From NCBI RefSeq assembly GCF_900636545.1, contig NZ_LR134290.1:1426001-1490000 (forward strand): DNA of 64,000 bases. Direction: 5' to 3'. Below, one piece after another: positions 9,284-18,735 of the stretch; the stretch's first letter is position 1; each line of letters opens with the position of its first letter. The notes under the pieces are model-generated. The model was not told the origin of the DNA. It saw only the letters and a program-made list of their open reading frames with translations, and searched no databases. This DNA comes from Pseudomonas mendocina (GTDB taxonomy: Bacteria > Pseudomonadota > Gammaproteobacteria > Pseudomonadales > Pseudomonadaceae). The translations under genes were made by a program, and so were the position numbers.

Positions 9284-10582
9284 GTGAACAACCTGATTCG
9301 TATCGCCCTGCTGGGGCTGGTCATGCTGGTCGGTAGCGTCCAGGCGGCCGATCCGCTGGTGATCTCCCAAGGCGCCGACCGCGCTACGCCCATTGCCGTC
9401 GTACCCTTCGGCTGGCAGGGTGGCTCGGTACTGCCCGAGGACATGTCGCAGATCATCGGCAACGACCTGCGCAACTCCGGCTACTTCGAACCCATTCCGC
9501 GGCAGAACATGATCAGCCTGCCGACCCAGGCCAGCGAGGTCATCTATCGCGACTGGAAGGCCCTCGGCGCGCAGTACGTGCTGGTCGGCAACATCGTGCC
9601 CAACGGCGGCCGCCTGCAGGTGCAGTACGCGCTGTTCAACGTCAACACCGAGCAGCAGGTCATGACCGGCAACGTCGGTGGCGGCACCGATCAGTTGCGC
9701 GACATGGCTCACCATATCGCCGACCAGTCCTTCGAGAAGCTCACCGGCGTCAAGGGGGCGTTCTCCACGCGTCTGCTGTACGTCACGGCCGAGCGCATGG
9801 GCGCCAACAATACCCGCTACACCCTGCAGCGTTCGGACTACGATGGTGCTCGCGCCGTTACCCTGCTGCAATCGCGCGAGCCGATCCTGTCGCCGTCCTT
9901 TGCTCCCGATGGCCGCCGTATCGCCTACGTGTCGTTCGAACAGCGTCGTCCGCGCATCTTCGTCCAGCACATCGACACTGGTCGCCGCGAGCAGATCACC
10001 AACTTCGAAGGGCTCAACGGTGCACCGGCCTGGTCGCCGGATGGCAATCGCCTGGCTTTCGTGCTGTCGCGTGACGGTAACCCGGAAATCTATGTGATGG
10101 ACATGGGGAGTCGGCAGATGCGCCGCATCACCAACCATTACGCCATTGATACCGAACCCTTCTGGGGCAAGGACGGTCAGACCCTTTACTTCACTTCGGA
10201 TCGCGCGGGCCGCCCGCAGATCTACAAGACCAACATCAATAGCGGGGCAGTGGAGCGAGTGACCTTCGTGGGTAACTACAACGCCAACCCGAAATTGTCG
10301 GCGGATGAAAAGACCTTGGTGATGATCCATCGCCAGGATGGTTTTACCGTGTTCAAGGTGGCTGCACAGGACCTGGAAACCAACCGTTTGCGCATACTTT
10401 CAGACACAAGTTTGGATGAGTCGCCCACTGTTGCGCCCAATGGCACCATGCTAATCTACGCCACCCGCCAGCAGGGCCGGGGAGTCTTGATGTTAGCGTC
10501 CACCAATGGTCGCGTGAGGCTCCCTCTTCCTACCGCTCAAGGCGAAGTTCGAGAGCCTTCTTGGTCCCCTTACCTGAACTGA
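9284..10582 (+). CDS. tolB: Tol-Pal system beta-propeller protein TolB
   Basis: 432 residues from a GTG at 9284, ten bases after a GGAGG that overlaps the end of tolA; the TTG at 9275 is too close to that site. A signal peptide ending [11 protein letters not shown] is clear. The N-terminal D1 domain ([20 protein letters not shown]) precedes a six-bladed propeller with repeated SPDG/APDG and [10 protein letters not shown] motifs. Periplasmic TolB shuttles between Pal and TolA. Confidence 0.96.
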   Translation: MNNLIRIALLGLVMLVGSVQAADPLVISQGADRATPIAVVPFGWQGGSVLPEDMSQIIGNDLRNSGYFEPIPRQNMISLPTQASEVIYRDWKALGAQYVLVGNIVPNGGRLQVQYALFNVNTEQQVMTGNVGGGTDQLRDMAHHIADQSFEKLTGVKGAFSTRLLYVTAERMGANNTRYTLQRSDYDGARAVTLLQSREPILSPSFAPDGRRIAYVSFEQRRPRIFVQHIDTGRREQITNFEGLNGAPAWSPDGNRLAFVLSRDGNPEIYVMDMGSRQMRRITNHYAIDTEPFWGKDGQTLYFTSDRAGRPQIYKTNINSGAVERVTFVGNYNANPKLSADEKTLVMIHRQDGFTVFKVAAQDLETNRLRILSDTSLDESPTVAPNGTMLIYATRQQGRGVLMLASTNGRVRLPLPTAQGEVREPSWSPYLN

Positions 10583-10637
10583 TGCGGTGCTTCACCTTTT
10601 TTGCTTAACACAACTGGGGTTCATTAGGAGTTACATG

Positions 10638-11135
10638 ATGGAAATGCTGAAATTCGGTAAGTTCGCTGCACTGTCCCTGGCTCTCGCCGTTGCCGTAGGT
10701 TGCTCCTCCAAAGGCGGCGACGCTGCTGGCGAAGGCGCGGTAGACCCGAACGCTGGCTACGGTGCCAACACTGGCGCTGTTGATGGCAGCCTGAGCGAAG
10801 AAGCGGCTCTGCGCGCTATCACCACCTTCTACTTCGAGTACGACAGCTCCGACCTGAAAGCCGAAGCCATGCGCGCTCTGGACGTACACGCCAAGGACCT
10901 GAAAGGCAACGGCGCTCGCGTCGTTCTGGAAGGCCACGCTGACGAGCGCGGTACCCGTGAGTACAACATGGCTCTGGGCGAGCGTCGTGCCAAGGCCGTT
11001 CAACGCTACCTGGTTCTGCAGGGCGTTTCCCCGGCTCAGCTGGAACTGGTTTCCTACGGCGAAGAGCGTCCGGTTGCCACTGGCAACGACGAGCAGTCCT
11101 GGGCTCAGAACCGTCGCGTAGAGCTGCGTAAGTAA
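10638..11135 (+). CDS. pal: Peptidoglycan-associated lipoprotein Pal (OprL)
   Basis: 165 residues starting [14 protein letters not shown]. The second ATG of an ATGATG pair is taken because AGGAG then sits 7 bp upstream. The lipobox ends VAVGC, with the acylated Cys at 22. The OmpA-like domain (about 58-165) holds the diaminopimelate-binding residues in [21 protein letters not shown]. This is the outer-membrane lipoprotein OprL of Pseudomonas, partner of TolB. Codon use is strongly biased, as for a highly expressed gene. Confidence 0.97.
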   Translation: MEMLKFGKFAALSLALAVAVGCSSKGGDAAGEGAVDPNAGYGANTGAVDGSLSEEAALRAITTFYFEYDSSDLKAEAMRALDVHAKDLKGNGARVVLEGHADERGTREYNMALGERRAKAVQRYLVLQGVSPAQLELVSYGEERPVATGNDEQSWAQNRRVELRK

Positions 11136-11141
11136 GCTGCC

Positions 11142-11954
11142 ATGCGAGATTGCCGCCGTATCCTGACCCTTCTGACACTCGCCCTGCCGCTCGCGGCTGT
11201 GGCGGAGGTTCCCGTACTGGAAAGCAGCTCCATGCAACAGGGCAGCAGCTATCCACCGGCGGGTTATGGTACGGCCGGCTCCTCCGCCGGAGTGGGCGCG
11301 CAAGCGCCCGCTTCTGCGCAGGGTATGCTGTTCAACCAGCTTGAGCAGATGCAGCAGGAAATTGCGCAGCTGCGTGGCATGGTCGAAGAGCAGCAGAATG
11401 AAATTCAGCGCCTCAAGCAGGAAGGCCTGGAGCGTTACCAGGATCTGGACCAACGTATTTCTTCCGGCGCTGCGGCCGGTGGAAGTCCCGCACAGAATTC
11501 AGCCGATGGCGCCGTAAACGCCAATGGCACCCCGACGCCGCCTGCTGCACAGCAGCAGAGCAGCGCCGAGCCGGGTGATCCGGCCAAGGAGAAGCTGTAC
11601 TACGATGCCGCTTTCGACCTGATCAAGGCGAAGGACTTCGACAAGGCATCACAGGCATTCGCGGCTTTCCTTAATCGTTACCCCAACAGCCAGTACGCTG
11701 GTAACGCGCAGTACTGGTTGGGTGAGGTGAATCTGGCCAAGGGTGACCTGCAAGCAGCAGGCCAGGCTTTTGCCAAGGTCAGCCAAGCCTATCCGAGCCA
11801 TGCCAAGGTCCCCGATTCGCTGTTCAAACTGGCCGATGTCGAGCGTCGCCTGGGGCATAACGACAAGGCTCGCGGTATCCTGCAACAGGTCATCGCCCAG
11901 TATCCGGGCAGCTCGGCTGCCCAACTGGCCCAGCGCGACCTGCAGCGCCTGTAA
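11142..11954 (+). CDS. cpoB: Cell division coordinator CpoB
   Basis: 270 residues with a signal peptide ending PLAAVA|EVPV, an N-terminal trimerising coiled coil (about 60-105, rich in Q/E/L), a disordered Ala/Gln/Pro linker, and three C-terminal tetratricopeptide repeats from about 145 (KLYYDAAFDLIKAKDFDKAS). In E. coli CpoB couples Tol-Pal to PBP1B-dependent septal peptidoglycan synthesis. It starts 6 bp after pal and ends the operon before a strong terminator. Confidence 0.94.
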   Translation: MRDCRRILTLLTLALPLAAVAEVPVLESSSMQQGSSYPPAGYGTAGSSAGVGAQAPASAQGMLFNQLEQMQQEIAQLRGMVEEQQNEIQRLKQEGLERYQDLDQRISSGAAAGGSPAQNSADGAVNANGTPTPPAAQQQSSAEPGDPAKEKLYYDAAFDLIKAKDFDKASQAFAAFLNRYPNSQYAGNAQYWLGEVNLAKGDLQAAGQAFAKVSQAYPSHAKVPDSLFKLADVERRLGHNDKARGILQQVIAQYPGSSAAQLAQRDLQRL

Positions 11955-11971
11955 GCCGAACGTAGTGAATG

Positions 11972-11997
11972 AACCCGCGCATGTCGCGGGTTTTTCT
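11972..11997 (+). terminator. Terminator of the tol-pal operon
   Basis: Stem AACCCGCG / CGCGGGTT (11972-11979 with 11985-11992), loop CATGT, five T. It lies 17 bp after the cpoB stop. Confidence 0.88.
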
Positions 11998-12170
11998 TAT
12001 CCGTCATTCGGCGACTTCCATTAGAATGCGCGCTCGTATGGTGGGCGTTGTTTCAGCTCGGCTGATGTCTTTGCCACCATGCCTTGTCGAATGTCGGCCA
12101 TAGCCGGTATTCCTGTCTTTTCACGCAACGGAGGCGGATGGCCTGTTTCGTCATCACGCCCGTGGCTACC

Positions 12171-12818
12171 ATGCAAGAAACCCTGCGCATCACCGAGATT
12201 TTCTATTCATTGCAGGGGGAGACGCGTACCGCCGGCTTGCCGACGGTATTCGTGCGCCTGACCGGCTGCCCCCTGCGCTGTCAGTACTGTGACACCGCCT
12301 ACGCCTTCAGCGGTGGCGAGATCGTCACACTGGATCGCATCCTCGACCAGGTGGCCGCCTACCGGCCGCATTACGTCTGCGTCACCGGCGGCGAGCCATT
12401 GGCCCAGCCCAACTGCATTCGCTTGCTAACCCGCCTGTGCGATGCCGGCTACGAAGTGTCGCTGGAAACCAGTGGCGCGCTCGACGTGGCGGCGGTCGAT
12501 CCACGGGTCAGCAAGGTGCTGGATCTGAAGACGCCTGGCTCCGCCGAAGTGCAGCGCAACCGCTACGAGAACATCCAGTGGCTGACCCGCAACGATCAGG
12601 TCAAGTTCGTCATCTGCTCGCGCGAGGACTACGACTGGGCGATTTCCAAGTTGATCGAGCATGACCTGGCGGCCCGAGCCGGCGAGGTGTTGTTCTCACC
12701 CAGTCATACGCAGGTGGAGGCACGTGCGCTGGCCGAGTGGATCATCGCGGACAATCTGCCGGTGCGCCTGCAGTTGCAGCTGCACAAGATTCTCTGGAAC
12801 GACGAGCCGGGACACTGA
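12171..12818 (+). CDS. queE: 7-carboxy-7-deazaguanine synthase QueE
   Basis: 215 residues starting [20 protein letters not shown]. Longer in-frame starts exist (an ATG at 12138 with a GGAGG only 3 bp away), but orthologues begin at MQxTLRITEI. The radical-SAM cluster is CPLRCQYC (Cys33, 37, 40), followed by [11 protein letters not shown]. QueE rearranges 6-carboxytetrahydropterin to the 7-deazaguanine core of queuosine. It sits 2 bp from queC, so the two form one transcription unit. Confidence 0.94.
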   Translation: MQETLRITEIFYSLQGETRTAGLPTVFVRLTGCPLRCQYCDTAYAFSGGEIVTLDRILDQVAAYRPHYVCVTGGEPLAQPNCIRLLTRLCDAGYEVSLETSGALDVAAVDPRVSKVLDLKTPGSAEVQRNRYENIQWLTRNDQVKFVICSREDYDWAISKLIEHDLAARAGEVLFSPSHTQVEARALAEWIIADNLPVRLQLQLHKILWNDEPGH

Positions 12819-12820
12819 CC

Positions 12821-13495
12821 ATGAATGACAAGAAAGCGGTCATCCTTCTTTCCGGTGGGCTCGACTCGGCCACCGTGGTCGCCATGGCCAGGGCCGAAGG
12901 TTATGCCTGCTACAGCATGAGCTTCGATTACGGGCAGCGTCATCGTGCCGAGTTGCAGGCAGCCGAGCGCGTCGCCCGACAGCTGGGCGTGGTCGAGCAC
13001 AAGGTAATCGGCCTGAACCTAAACGGTATCGGTGGCTCGGCGCTGACCGATAGCAGCATCGCCGTGCCCGAGGCGCCTACCGAAGGCATTCCTTCCACCT
13101 ACGTGCCGGCGCGCAACACCGTGTTCCTGGCACTGGCGCTGGGTTGGGCGGAAGTGCTCGAAGCGCGCGATATCTTCATAGGTGTCAATGCGGTGGATTA
13201 TTCAGGGTATCCCGATTGTCGCCCGGAGTTCGTCGAAGCCTTCGAGCGCATGGCCAACCTGGCGACCAAGGCGGGTGTGCAAGGGCAGAGCTTCAGCATC
13301 CGTGCGCCGCTGCAGCAGATGAGCAAGGCCGAGATCATTCAGGTAGGGATGAGCTTGGGCGTGGATTACGCACTGACCGTCTCCTGCTATCAGGCTGATG
13401 ACGACGGCCGTGCGTGTGGCAAGTGCGATAGCTGCCGCCTGCGCGCCGCTGGTTTTGTCGCTGCCGGTGTGCCTGATGCAACCCGCTACTTCTGA
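12821..13495 (+). CDS. queC: 7-cyano-7-deazaguanine synthase QueC
   Basis: 224 residues starting [20 protein letters not shown], with the PP-loop ATP motif SGGLDS (11-16). The C-terminal CGKCDSC with an earlier Cys binds zinc. QueC uses ATP and ammonia to convert carboxydeazaguanine to preQ0, the next step after QueE in queuosine biosynthesis. The full family length is present. Confidence 0.96.
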   Translation: MNDKKAVILLSGGLDSATVVAMARAEGYACYSMSFDYGQRHRAELQAAERVARQLGVVEHKVIGLNLNGIGGSALTDSSIAVPEAPTEGIPSTYVPARNTVFLALALGWAEVLEARDIFIGVNAVDYSGYPDCRPEFVEAFERMANLATKAGVQGQSFSIRAPLQQMSKAEIIQVGMSLGVDYALTVSCYQADDDGRACGKCDSCRLRAAGFVAAGVPDATRYF

Positions 13496-13513
13496 AATTT
13501 TTTCCGCGAAGTG

Positions 13514-13541
13514 TTGATTTCCTGAATTAAATCAGTATCAT
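13514..13541 (+). promoter_or_regulatory. Promoter of tRNA-Lys
   Basis: A -35 TTGATT (13514-13519) and -10 TATCAT (13536-13541), 16 bp apart, end 12 bp before the tRNA. A GC-rich discriminator (GCGCCTCGCG) follows, as expected of stringently controlled stable RNA promoters. Confidence 0.65.
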
Positions 13542-13553
13542 GCGCCTCGCGTT

Positions 13554-13629
13554 GGGTCGTTAGCTCAGTTGGTAGAGCAGTTGGCTTTTAACCAATTGGT
13601 CGTAGGTTCGAATCCTACACGACCCACCA
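13554..13629 (+). tRNA. tRNA-Lys (anticodon UUU)
   Basis: A 76-nt cloverleaf: acceptor GGGTCGT/ACGACCC, D-arm GCTC/GAGC, anticodon stem GTTGG/CCAAT with loop CTTTTAA, T-loop TTCGAAT and an encoded CCA. In P. aeruginosa the tRNA-Lys at this queC-nadA position is a known attachment site for pKLC102/PAPI-1 type elements (from memory). Here nadA follows directly, so the site is unoccupied. Confidence 0.98.
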
Positions 13630-13635
13630 GATCGC

Positions 13636-13665
13636 AAAGCCAGTCGCAAGACTGGCTTTTTTTTG
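13636..13665 (+). terminator. tRNA-Lys terminator
   Basis: Perfect 10-bp stem AAAGCCAGTC / GACTGGCTTT with a GCAA tetraloop and eight T in all. Confidence 0.92.
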
Positions 13666-13765
13666 CTCTCGGAAAAGCCCTCTGGCCGATGTTGCCCTGC
13701 CTGTGGCGATGGGCAGCCAGGGGGTATACTCGCAGCTCGCTCAAGAGCGCCGCAGGTTCGATGAT

Positions 13766-14824
13766 ATGACGCAGATTTCCGAACGCCTTCTGGTTCAAGC
13801 CCACCTCGATGCAAAGCAGCCCAAACCGCTGACTACCGAGGAGGAGTCTTTCTATCGCCGTGAAATCGCCGCGGAGCTGAAGAAGCAGAATGCGGTGCTG
13901 GTAGCGCACTATTACTGCGATCCGGTCATCCAGGCCCTGGCCGAGGAAACCGGTGGCTGCGTTTCCGACTCTCTGGAAATGGCCCGCTTCGGCAATCAGC
14001 ACCCCGCGCAGACCGTGGTGGTGGCCGGGGTCAAGTTCATGGGCGAGACGGCGAAAATCCTCAACCCGGAAAAGCGTGTGCTGATGCCGACCCTGGAGGC
14101 GACCTGTTCGCTCGATCTAGGTTGCCCGGTGGATGAGTTCTCGGCCTTCTGCGATCAGCACCCGGAGCGCACTGTGGTGGTTTACGCCAACACCTCGGCG
14201 GCGGTGAAGGCGCGTGCGGACTGGGTGGTGACCTCCAGCTGCGCGCTGGAGATCGTCGAGAGCCTGATGGACAACGGCGAGACTATCATCTGGGCCCCGG
14301 ACAAGCATCTGGGCAACTACATCCAGCGCGAGACCGGTGCCGACATGCTGCTGTGGGATGGCGCCTGCATCGTGCACGAGGAGTTCAAGTCCAAGCAGTT
14401 GCTGGACATGAAAGCCCTGTACCCGGACGCCGCCATCCTGGTGCACCCGGAATCACCACAGAACGTGGTTGAGCTCGCCGACGCAGTAGGCTCCACCAGC
14501 CAATTGATCAAAGCCGCGCAGACGCTGCCGAACTCCACCTTCATCGTCGCCACCGACCGCGGCATCTTCTACAAGATGCAGCAGTTGTGCCCGGACAAGA
14601 CCTTCATCGAGGCGCCGACGGCAGGTAATGGTGCTGCCTGTCGTAGCTGTGCGCACTGCCCGTGGATGGCGATGAACACGCTGGAGCGCGTGCTGACTGG
14701 GCTGCGCGAAGGTTCAGGTGAGATTCATGTCGACCCGGCGCTGATTCCCAAGGCGATCAAGCCGCTCAAGCGCATGCTCGATTTCACCCAGGCCGCACGA
14801 ATGAAGGTCGCCGGCAACGCCTGA
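13766..14824 (+). CDS. nadA: Quinolinate synthase NadA
   Basis: 352 residues starting [15 protein letters not shown]; an upstream extension to 13703 is unlikely because family members begin MTQISER. Cysteines in [18 protein letters not shown] and CRSCAHCPW include the three that hold the [4Fe-4S] cluster. NadA condenses iminoaspartate with dihydroxyacetone phosphate to form quinolinate in NAD synthesis. It is monocistronic, with a terminator 17 bp downstream. Confidence 0.96.
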   Translation: MTQISERLLVQAHLDAKQPKPLTTEEESFYRREIAAELKKQNAVLVAHYYCDPVIQALAEETGGCVSDSLEMARFGNQHPAQTVVVAGVKFMGETAKILNPEKRVLMPTLEATCSLDLGCPVDEFSAFCDQHPERTVVVYANTSAAVKARADWVVTSSCALEIVESLMDNGETIIWAPDKHLGNYIQRETGADMLLWDGACIVHEEFKSKQLLDMKALYPDAAILVHPESPQNVVELADAVGSTSQLIKAAQTLPNSTFIVATDRGIFYKMQQLCPDKTFIEAPTAGNGAACRSCAHCPWMAMNTLERVLTGLREGSGEIHVDPALIPKAIKPLKRMLDFTQAARMKVAGNA

Positions 14825-14840
14825 CCGCTAGTAGTCAAAG

Positions 14841-14871
14841 AGAAGCCCAGCAAATGTTGGGCTTCTTGCTT
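14841..14871 (+). terminator. nadA terminator
   Basis: An 11-bp stem AGAAGCCCAGC / GTTGGGCTTCT with one G-T pair, loop AAAT, then TGCTTT. It may work in both directions, with the reverse-oriented LOG gene ending about 80 bp away. Confidence 0.75.
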
Positions 14872-14875
14872 TAAC

Positions 14876-14937
14876 GTAGTCCGGATGCAATCGGGGAATG
14901 GCAGAGGCGAATACCCCCTGGATTGCATCCGGGTTAC
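14876..14937. repeat. GTAGYCCGGATG palindromic repeat
   Basis: 16-bp arms GTAGTCCGGATGCAAT (14876-14891) and ATTGCATCCGGGTTAC (14922-14937) around a GC-rich centre. Same family as 25485-25543, with paired sequence differences in the arms. Confidence 0.8.
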
Positions 14938-14951
14938 GGCAACTCGTCAGC

Positions 14952-16025
14952 TCAGGTTGCCCAATTCTCCGGTTCGTTGACCACATTGAGCAGGGCGCGC
15001 AGGCGGCCATAGTCACGCCCATTGAAGGCGAAGGCCAGGCGCGTGAGGTCGCACAGCTCCGGTTCGTCGCGTTCCTGCTCGCAATGAGGTTGCTGGGTAA
15101 AGCCGCCTTCTTTGCACAGCACGGCGAAGTCAGCATGCAACTTGGCCAGAGCTGCCTCGTTGAGCGCATGATTGAGACGAATCACGAAGCGATCCTTGAG
15201 CCAGCGGCTGGAGTGGAAGTTGCGGTAGAAGCGGGCGATTTCGTCCACCGCTTCTTCGGCGCTATAGACCAGGTGCATCAGGTTGAGATCGGTAGGCAGG
15301 ATGTAGCCGTTATCGCCAAGCTGCCGGCGGATGAAACCCAATGCATCCTCCCAGTAGCTGCCACCCGGTTGATCGAGCAGTACCACGGGCACCAGTGGGC
15401 TCTTGCCGGTCTGGATCAGGGTCAGCACTTCCAGCGCTTCGTCGAGGGTGCCGAAACCGCCGGGGCACAGCACCAGGCCGTCGGCCTCCTTGACGAAAAA
15501 CAGCTTGCGCAGAAAGAAGAAGTGGAACGACAGCAGGTGATGGCTGCCGCGCATGGTCGCGTTGGCGGTTTGTTCGAAGGGCAGGGTGATATTGAAGCCC
15601 AGGCTGCTTTCCGCGCCGGCGCCTTCATGAGCGGCGGCCATGATGCCGCCACCGGCACCGGTGACCACCATCAGATCGCGGTGTGCCAGTAAGGCGCCGA
15701 GCTCGCGAGCCTGCCTGTACAGGGGGTGATCGGCTGGCGTTCGTGCCGAGCCGAACACCGTGACCTTGCGCCGCCGTTTCAGTTGTTCCAGCACGCCGAA
15801 GGCATGTTCCATCTCGCGCAGGGTCTGCATCATGATCTTGGCGTCCCAGCGGTTACGATCCGCCTGGGCCATGTGGATCACCGTGGTGAGCATCTCGCGG
15901 TACAGCGACAGGTTGGGGCTGTTGCTCGGGGTTGCCAGAGCGACCAGTTCTTCCACCTTGCTGCTCAGGTCGACCTCGCTGGTTTGCACGTGGCGCGACA
16001 GATAGTCGTCCGGTTCAAAGGGCAT
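14952..16025 (-). CDS. LOG-family nucleotide 5'-monophosphate phosphoribohydrolase (type II, long form)
   Basis: 357 residues. The Rossmann core has FGSARTP (91-97), VTGAGGGIMAAAHEGA (121-136) and the catalytic PGGFGTLDE (188-196), the LOG signature that holds the purine nucleotide and the nucleophilic Glu. About 85 N-terminal and about 90 C-terminal residues extend beyond the usual 190-residue LOG proteins, so this is the long TIGR00730-like class. LOG enzymes remove ribose 5-phosphate from (cytokinin) nucleotides; the substrate of long forms is not settled. GAGGAG precedes the ATG at 16025. Confidence 0.8.
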   Translation of the reverse strand: MPFEPDDYLSRHVQTSEVDLSSKVEELVALATPSNSPNLSLYREMLTTVIHMAQADRNRWDAKIMMQTLREMEHAFGVLEQLKRRRKVTVFGSARTPADHPLYRQARELGALLAHRDLMVVTGAGGGIMAAAHEGAGAESSLGFNITLPFEQTANATMRGSHHLLSFHFFFLRKLFFVKEADGLVLCPGGFGTLDEALEVLTLIQTGKSPLVPVVLLDQPGGSYWEDALGFIRRQLGDNGYILPTDLNLMHLVYSAEEAVDEIARFYRNFHSSRWLKDRFVIRLNHALNEAALAKLHADFAVLCKEGGFTQQPHCEQERDEPELCDLTRLAFAFNGRDYGRLRALLNVVNEPENWAT

Positions 16026-16156
16026 GGAAACTCTCCTCTTCTTGGCCAGTGGCAGGCGCGCAGCCTCACACCTTGGCCGGTTCCCTGATTATGGAGTGTC
16101 AGGCAGCTTGCCACAGGCAGTCTGCCGTTTCGTTGCCATCTTTTCGTAAGTGCCGG

Positions 16157-17560
16157 TTACAGGGCGATCTGCTCGCCGGGTTCGGGAATGTTGGCGATCC
16201 AGTTCAAGCGTTCGTGCAGAGCCTGTTGCAGCGCCTGCATCTTCTCCAGTTCGCCATGGACCAGATGCAGCTCGGGGTGGTGTTCGAACTGGCTGGCCCA
16301 GTCGATCAATTGTGACTGACCGGCATGTGCGGAGAAGCCCCCCAGAGTATGTACCTTGGCTTTTACGGCAATGCGCTGGTGTAGCACCTTGACCGTATCG
16401 GCGCCGTCAACGATCAGTCGCCCAAGCGTGCCCTTGGCCTGAAAACCGGGGAACACCAGATGGCAGTTCTCGCGCCAGAGGTTGTGCTTGAAGTGATGGA
16501 CGATACGACCGCCATTGCACATACCGGCACCGGCGATGATGATCGCGCCGCTCTTGATCCGGTTGATCGCCATGGAATCTTCGGCGGTTGGGGTGCAGCG
16601 CAGGATAGGCAGCCAGTCCTCGATGCGTTTCACGCTCTTGGCCGCCAGTGCGGCCCGATCCTCGCTCGCGAACTGATCATGGAAACGGCTGTAGATGGCG
16701 TTGGCGCGGATGGCCATCGGGCTGTCGAGGAACACCGCCTGCTGAGGCAGGCGGCCCTCCTGGTAGAAGCGGCCGAGGTAGTAGATCAGGTCCTGGGTGC
16801 GACCGACGGCGAAGGAAGGGATCAGCACGTTGCCGCCTTCACGATGGGCCTGCTGCAGGATGTCGGCCAACTCTTCCAGGGTTTCGTCGCTGGCGCGGTG
16901 ATCACGGTCGCCGTAGGTCGACTCCATCAGTAGCACGTCGGCTTGGTTCAACTGCGCCGGGGCCTGCATCAACGGGGAGCAGGTGTTGCCCAGATCGCCC
17001 GAAAACACCAGGTGACGGTGCAGGTGATGGTCCTCCACCCGCATCTCGACAATGGCCGAGCCGAGGATATGGCCGGCATTGTGGAAGGTTACCTGTACGC
17101 CCTTGGCCACCTCGACCTGTACGCCATAGGCGTGCGCACGGCGCTGGCTGAGCGCCTGCTCGGCGTTGGCTACCGTGTACAGCGGTTTGATCGCGGGCTT
17201 GCCCTGCCGTGCACGCCAGCGGTTCTCCCATTCGGCGTCCTTCTCTTGGAGGAAGGCCGAGTCCAGGAGCATCAGTTCGAGCAGTTCGCAACTCGCCTCG
17301 GTGGCATGGATCGGGCCGCGATAGCCCTCTGCGACCAGTCGTGGCAGTAGCCCACTGTGATCGAGGTGGGCGTGGGAAATCACTACCGCGTCCAGACTGT
17401 GCGGGTCGAATGGGAAGGCGCTGCGGTTCTGATCTTCTTCCTGGCGACGCCCCTGGTGCATGCCGCATTCCAGCAGAACCCTGGCGCCGTCGCGGCTTTC
17501 CACCAGATAGCAGGAGCCCGTGACTTGCTGGATTGCGCCGATGAAAGTGAGCAGGGCCAT
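16157..17560 (-). CDS. MBL-fold protein with beta-CASP and RNA-specificity (RMMBL) domain
   Basis: 467 residues. Metallo-beta-lactamase motif HAHLDHSG (63-70), a beta-CASP domain in the middle and the C-terminal GGFSAHAGQSQLIDW typical of RMMBL. The architecture matches archaeal/eukaryotic CPSF73-type and bacterial RNase-like proteins, so a zinc-dependent endo- or exoribonuclease is the best guess. The actual RNA target is unknown. It is monocistronic, with a simple start at 17560. Confidence 0.82.
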   Translation of the reverse strand: MALLTFIGAIQQVTGSCYLVESRDGARVLLECGMHQGRRQEEDQNRSAFPFDPHSLDAVVISHAHLDHSGLLPRLVAEGYRGPIHATEASCELLELMLLDSAFLQEKDAEWENRWRARQGKPAIKPLYTVANAEQALSQRRAHAYGVQVEVAKGVQVTFHNAGHILGSAIVEMRVEDHHLHRHLVFSGDLGNTCSPLMQAPAQLNQADVLLMESTYGDRDHRASDETLEELADILQQAHREGGNVLIPSFAVGRTQDLIYYLGRFYQEGRLPQQAVFLDSPMAIRANAIYSRFHDQFASEDRAALAAKSVKRIEDWLPILRCTPTAEDSMAINRIKSGAIIIAGAGMCNGGRIVHHFKHNLWRENCHLVFPGFQAKGTLGRLIVDGADTVKVLHQRIAVKAKVHTLGGFSAHAGQSQLIDWASQFEHHPELHLVHGELEKMQALQQALHERLNWIANIPEPGEQIAL

Positions 17561-17839
17561 GATCCTATCCTTATCGTGATGATGAGGTGAGTGTGCCGGC
17601 TCTACGCGGTGCGGATCTTGATGCAGGTCAGCCGGTCCTTGCCATGTTTTTCAAGCATAGCCGGCAGACCCGTCGCCGTTCGTCTGGGCGGGTGAGTTCT
17701 GGTTTGGTGTTTGACTCATGCGTACAGAGCAAGTGTGCGCTGTCTTGTGTAGGCGGAGAGCCCGCAGGCCGACGAGCAGGCGGAACCTCACCTGTTGTGC
17801 CGAGTCTTCTGTTTGGTCAACGGGAAGGGAGCGGTAGGT

Positions 17840-18034
17840 ATGCCCAAGCTGATTCTGGAGATCGAAACGGACCTCTACAGCAAGCTGCAGCAGGCAGCAC
17901 GAAGCAGCCAGCTGAGCCTTGAGGACGAGTGCATGCGGCGTCTCGAAGGCGGAAGACGCCGTTCACGCTACATGGAGGCCTTGCTTGCCGAGTTGCGCGC
18001 CAATGACGCGCAACGTCGAGCGCAAAGAGGCTGA
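17840..18034 (+). CDS. Orphan FitA-like ribbon-helix-helix protein
   Basis: 64 residues starting MPKLILEIETDLYSKLQQAA; the ATG at 17840 follows GGGAAGGGAGCGG. The beta strand (KLILEIE) and two helices with SLEDECMRRLEGG resemble the DNA-binding half of FitA/VapB/StbC antitoxins. No PIN-domain or other toxin frame follows: the next gene is convergent. It could be an orphan antitoxin or a stand-alone regulator. The RHH assignment rests on pattern only. Confidence 0.6.
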   Translation: MPKLILEIETDLYSKLQQAARSSQLSLEDECMRRLEGGRRRSRYMEALLAELRANDAQRRAQRG

Positions 18035-18046
18035 CATCAGCCCAGT

Positions 18047-18448
18047 TCAGAGGCCGCAGTCGCCCTTGTCGAAGACTTCGACGGTCACCGGGCGATTACT
18101 CCGGTACTCGCTGAACTGATAGCGCAGTTGTGCGCCCTGAGCGAGGAGGCTGCGATAGCCCGGATTACGGCAGACACTTGCGGCCAGTTGCGTGCGTACG
18201 GTGTCCGGGTTGCCTCGCATTTTCCCGGCATGCGCCTCACGCACGCTGAGGTGGTTGATCAGCGTGTGTCCCTCCACGGTATAGCCCTGATCAAGAATGT
18301 CCTCATTGATCGCTCGCGGGGTGCCTTCACTGCTTTGCCGGGCAACCTGCTCCAGGGTCCGGGTCAGTTCCATCTCCTTCAGCGAGGCTGCCTGGACAGC
18401 GGGAAGCATCAGGCTGAGCGCGAGAGCGGGGAGGATGTAACGCAGCAT
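18047..18448 (-). CDS. Periplasmic protein of the PA3611 (QSregVF) type
   Basis: 133 residues with a signal peptide ending LPAVQA|ASLKEME and AGGAG before the ATG. SEGTPRAINEDILDQGYTVEG, HLSVREAHA and RYQFSEYRSNRPV resemble, as I recall it, P. aeruginosa PA3611, a structurally solved putative quorum-sensing-regulated virulence factor. The two remaining Cys (VCRNPGY, KGDCGL) could form a disulfide. Biochemical function is unknown. The local order (PA3611, DTW protein, ErdR, DgkA) fits the PAO1 PA3603-PA3611 region. Confidence 0.65.
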   Translation of the reverse strand: MLRYILPALALSLMLPAVQAASLKEMELTRTLEQVARQSSEGTPRAINEDILDQGYTVEGHTLINHLSVREAHAGKMRGNPDTVRTQLAASVCRNPGYRSLLAQGAQLRYQFSEYRSNRPVTVEVFDKGDCGL

Positions 18449-18735
18449 GTGGTGTAACTCCTGAAAGCGTGGACGAGGGTTGGACAGGGCCTCGGGGCGA
18501 ATGTTCGCGGCAATGGCCGTTTGCCTTCATGAAACAAAGTGTTACCGATAGAGACACGATGGCCTCTTGCCGCCGTCCGTGACCACGACCAAAGGCTGGG
18601 GATCGTTGCGCAAGCCTGCACGTCACACAGATGAGCCGTCGCAGCCGTCTGTCGCCCTGTGTATACCTGACCGAAAGTCTATCGAGGGCGACAGCCGAGC
18701 TGCACGGTGTTCAAGCAGCGTGCAGGAGAATAACA

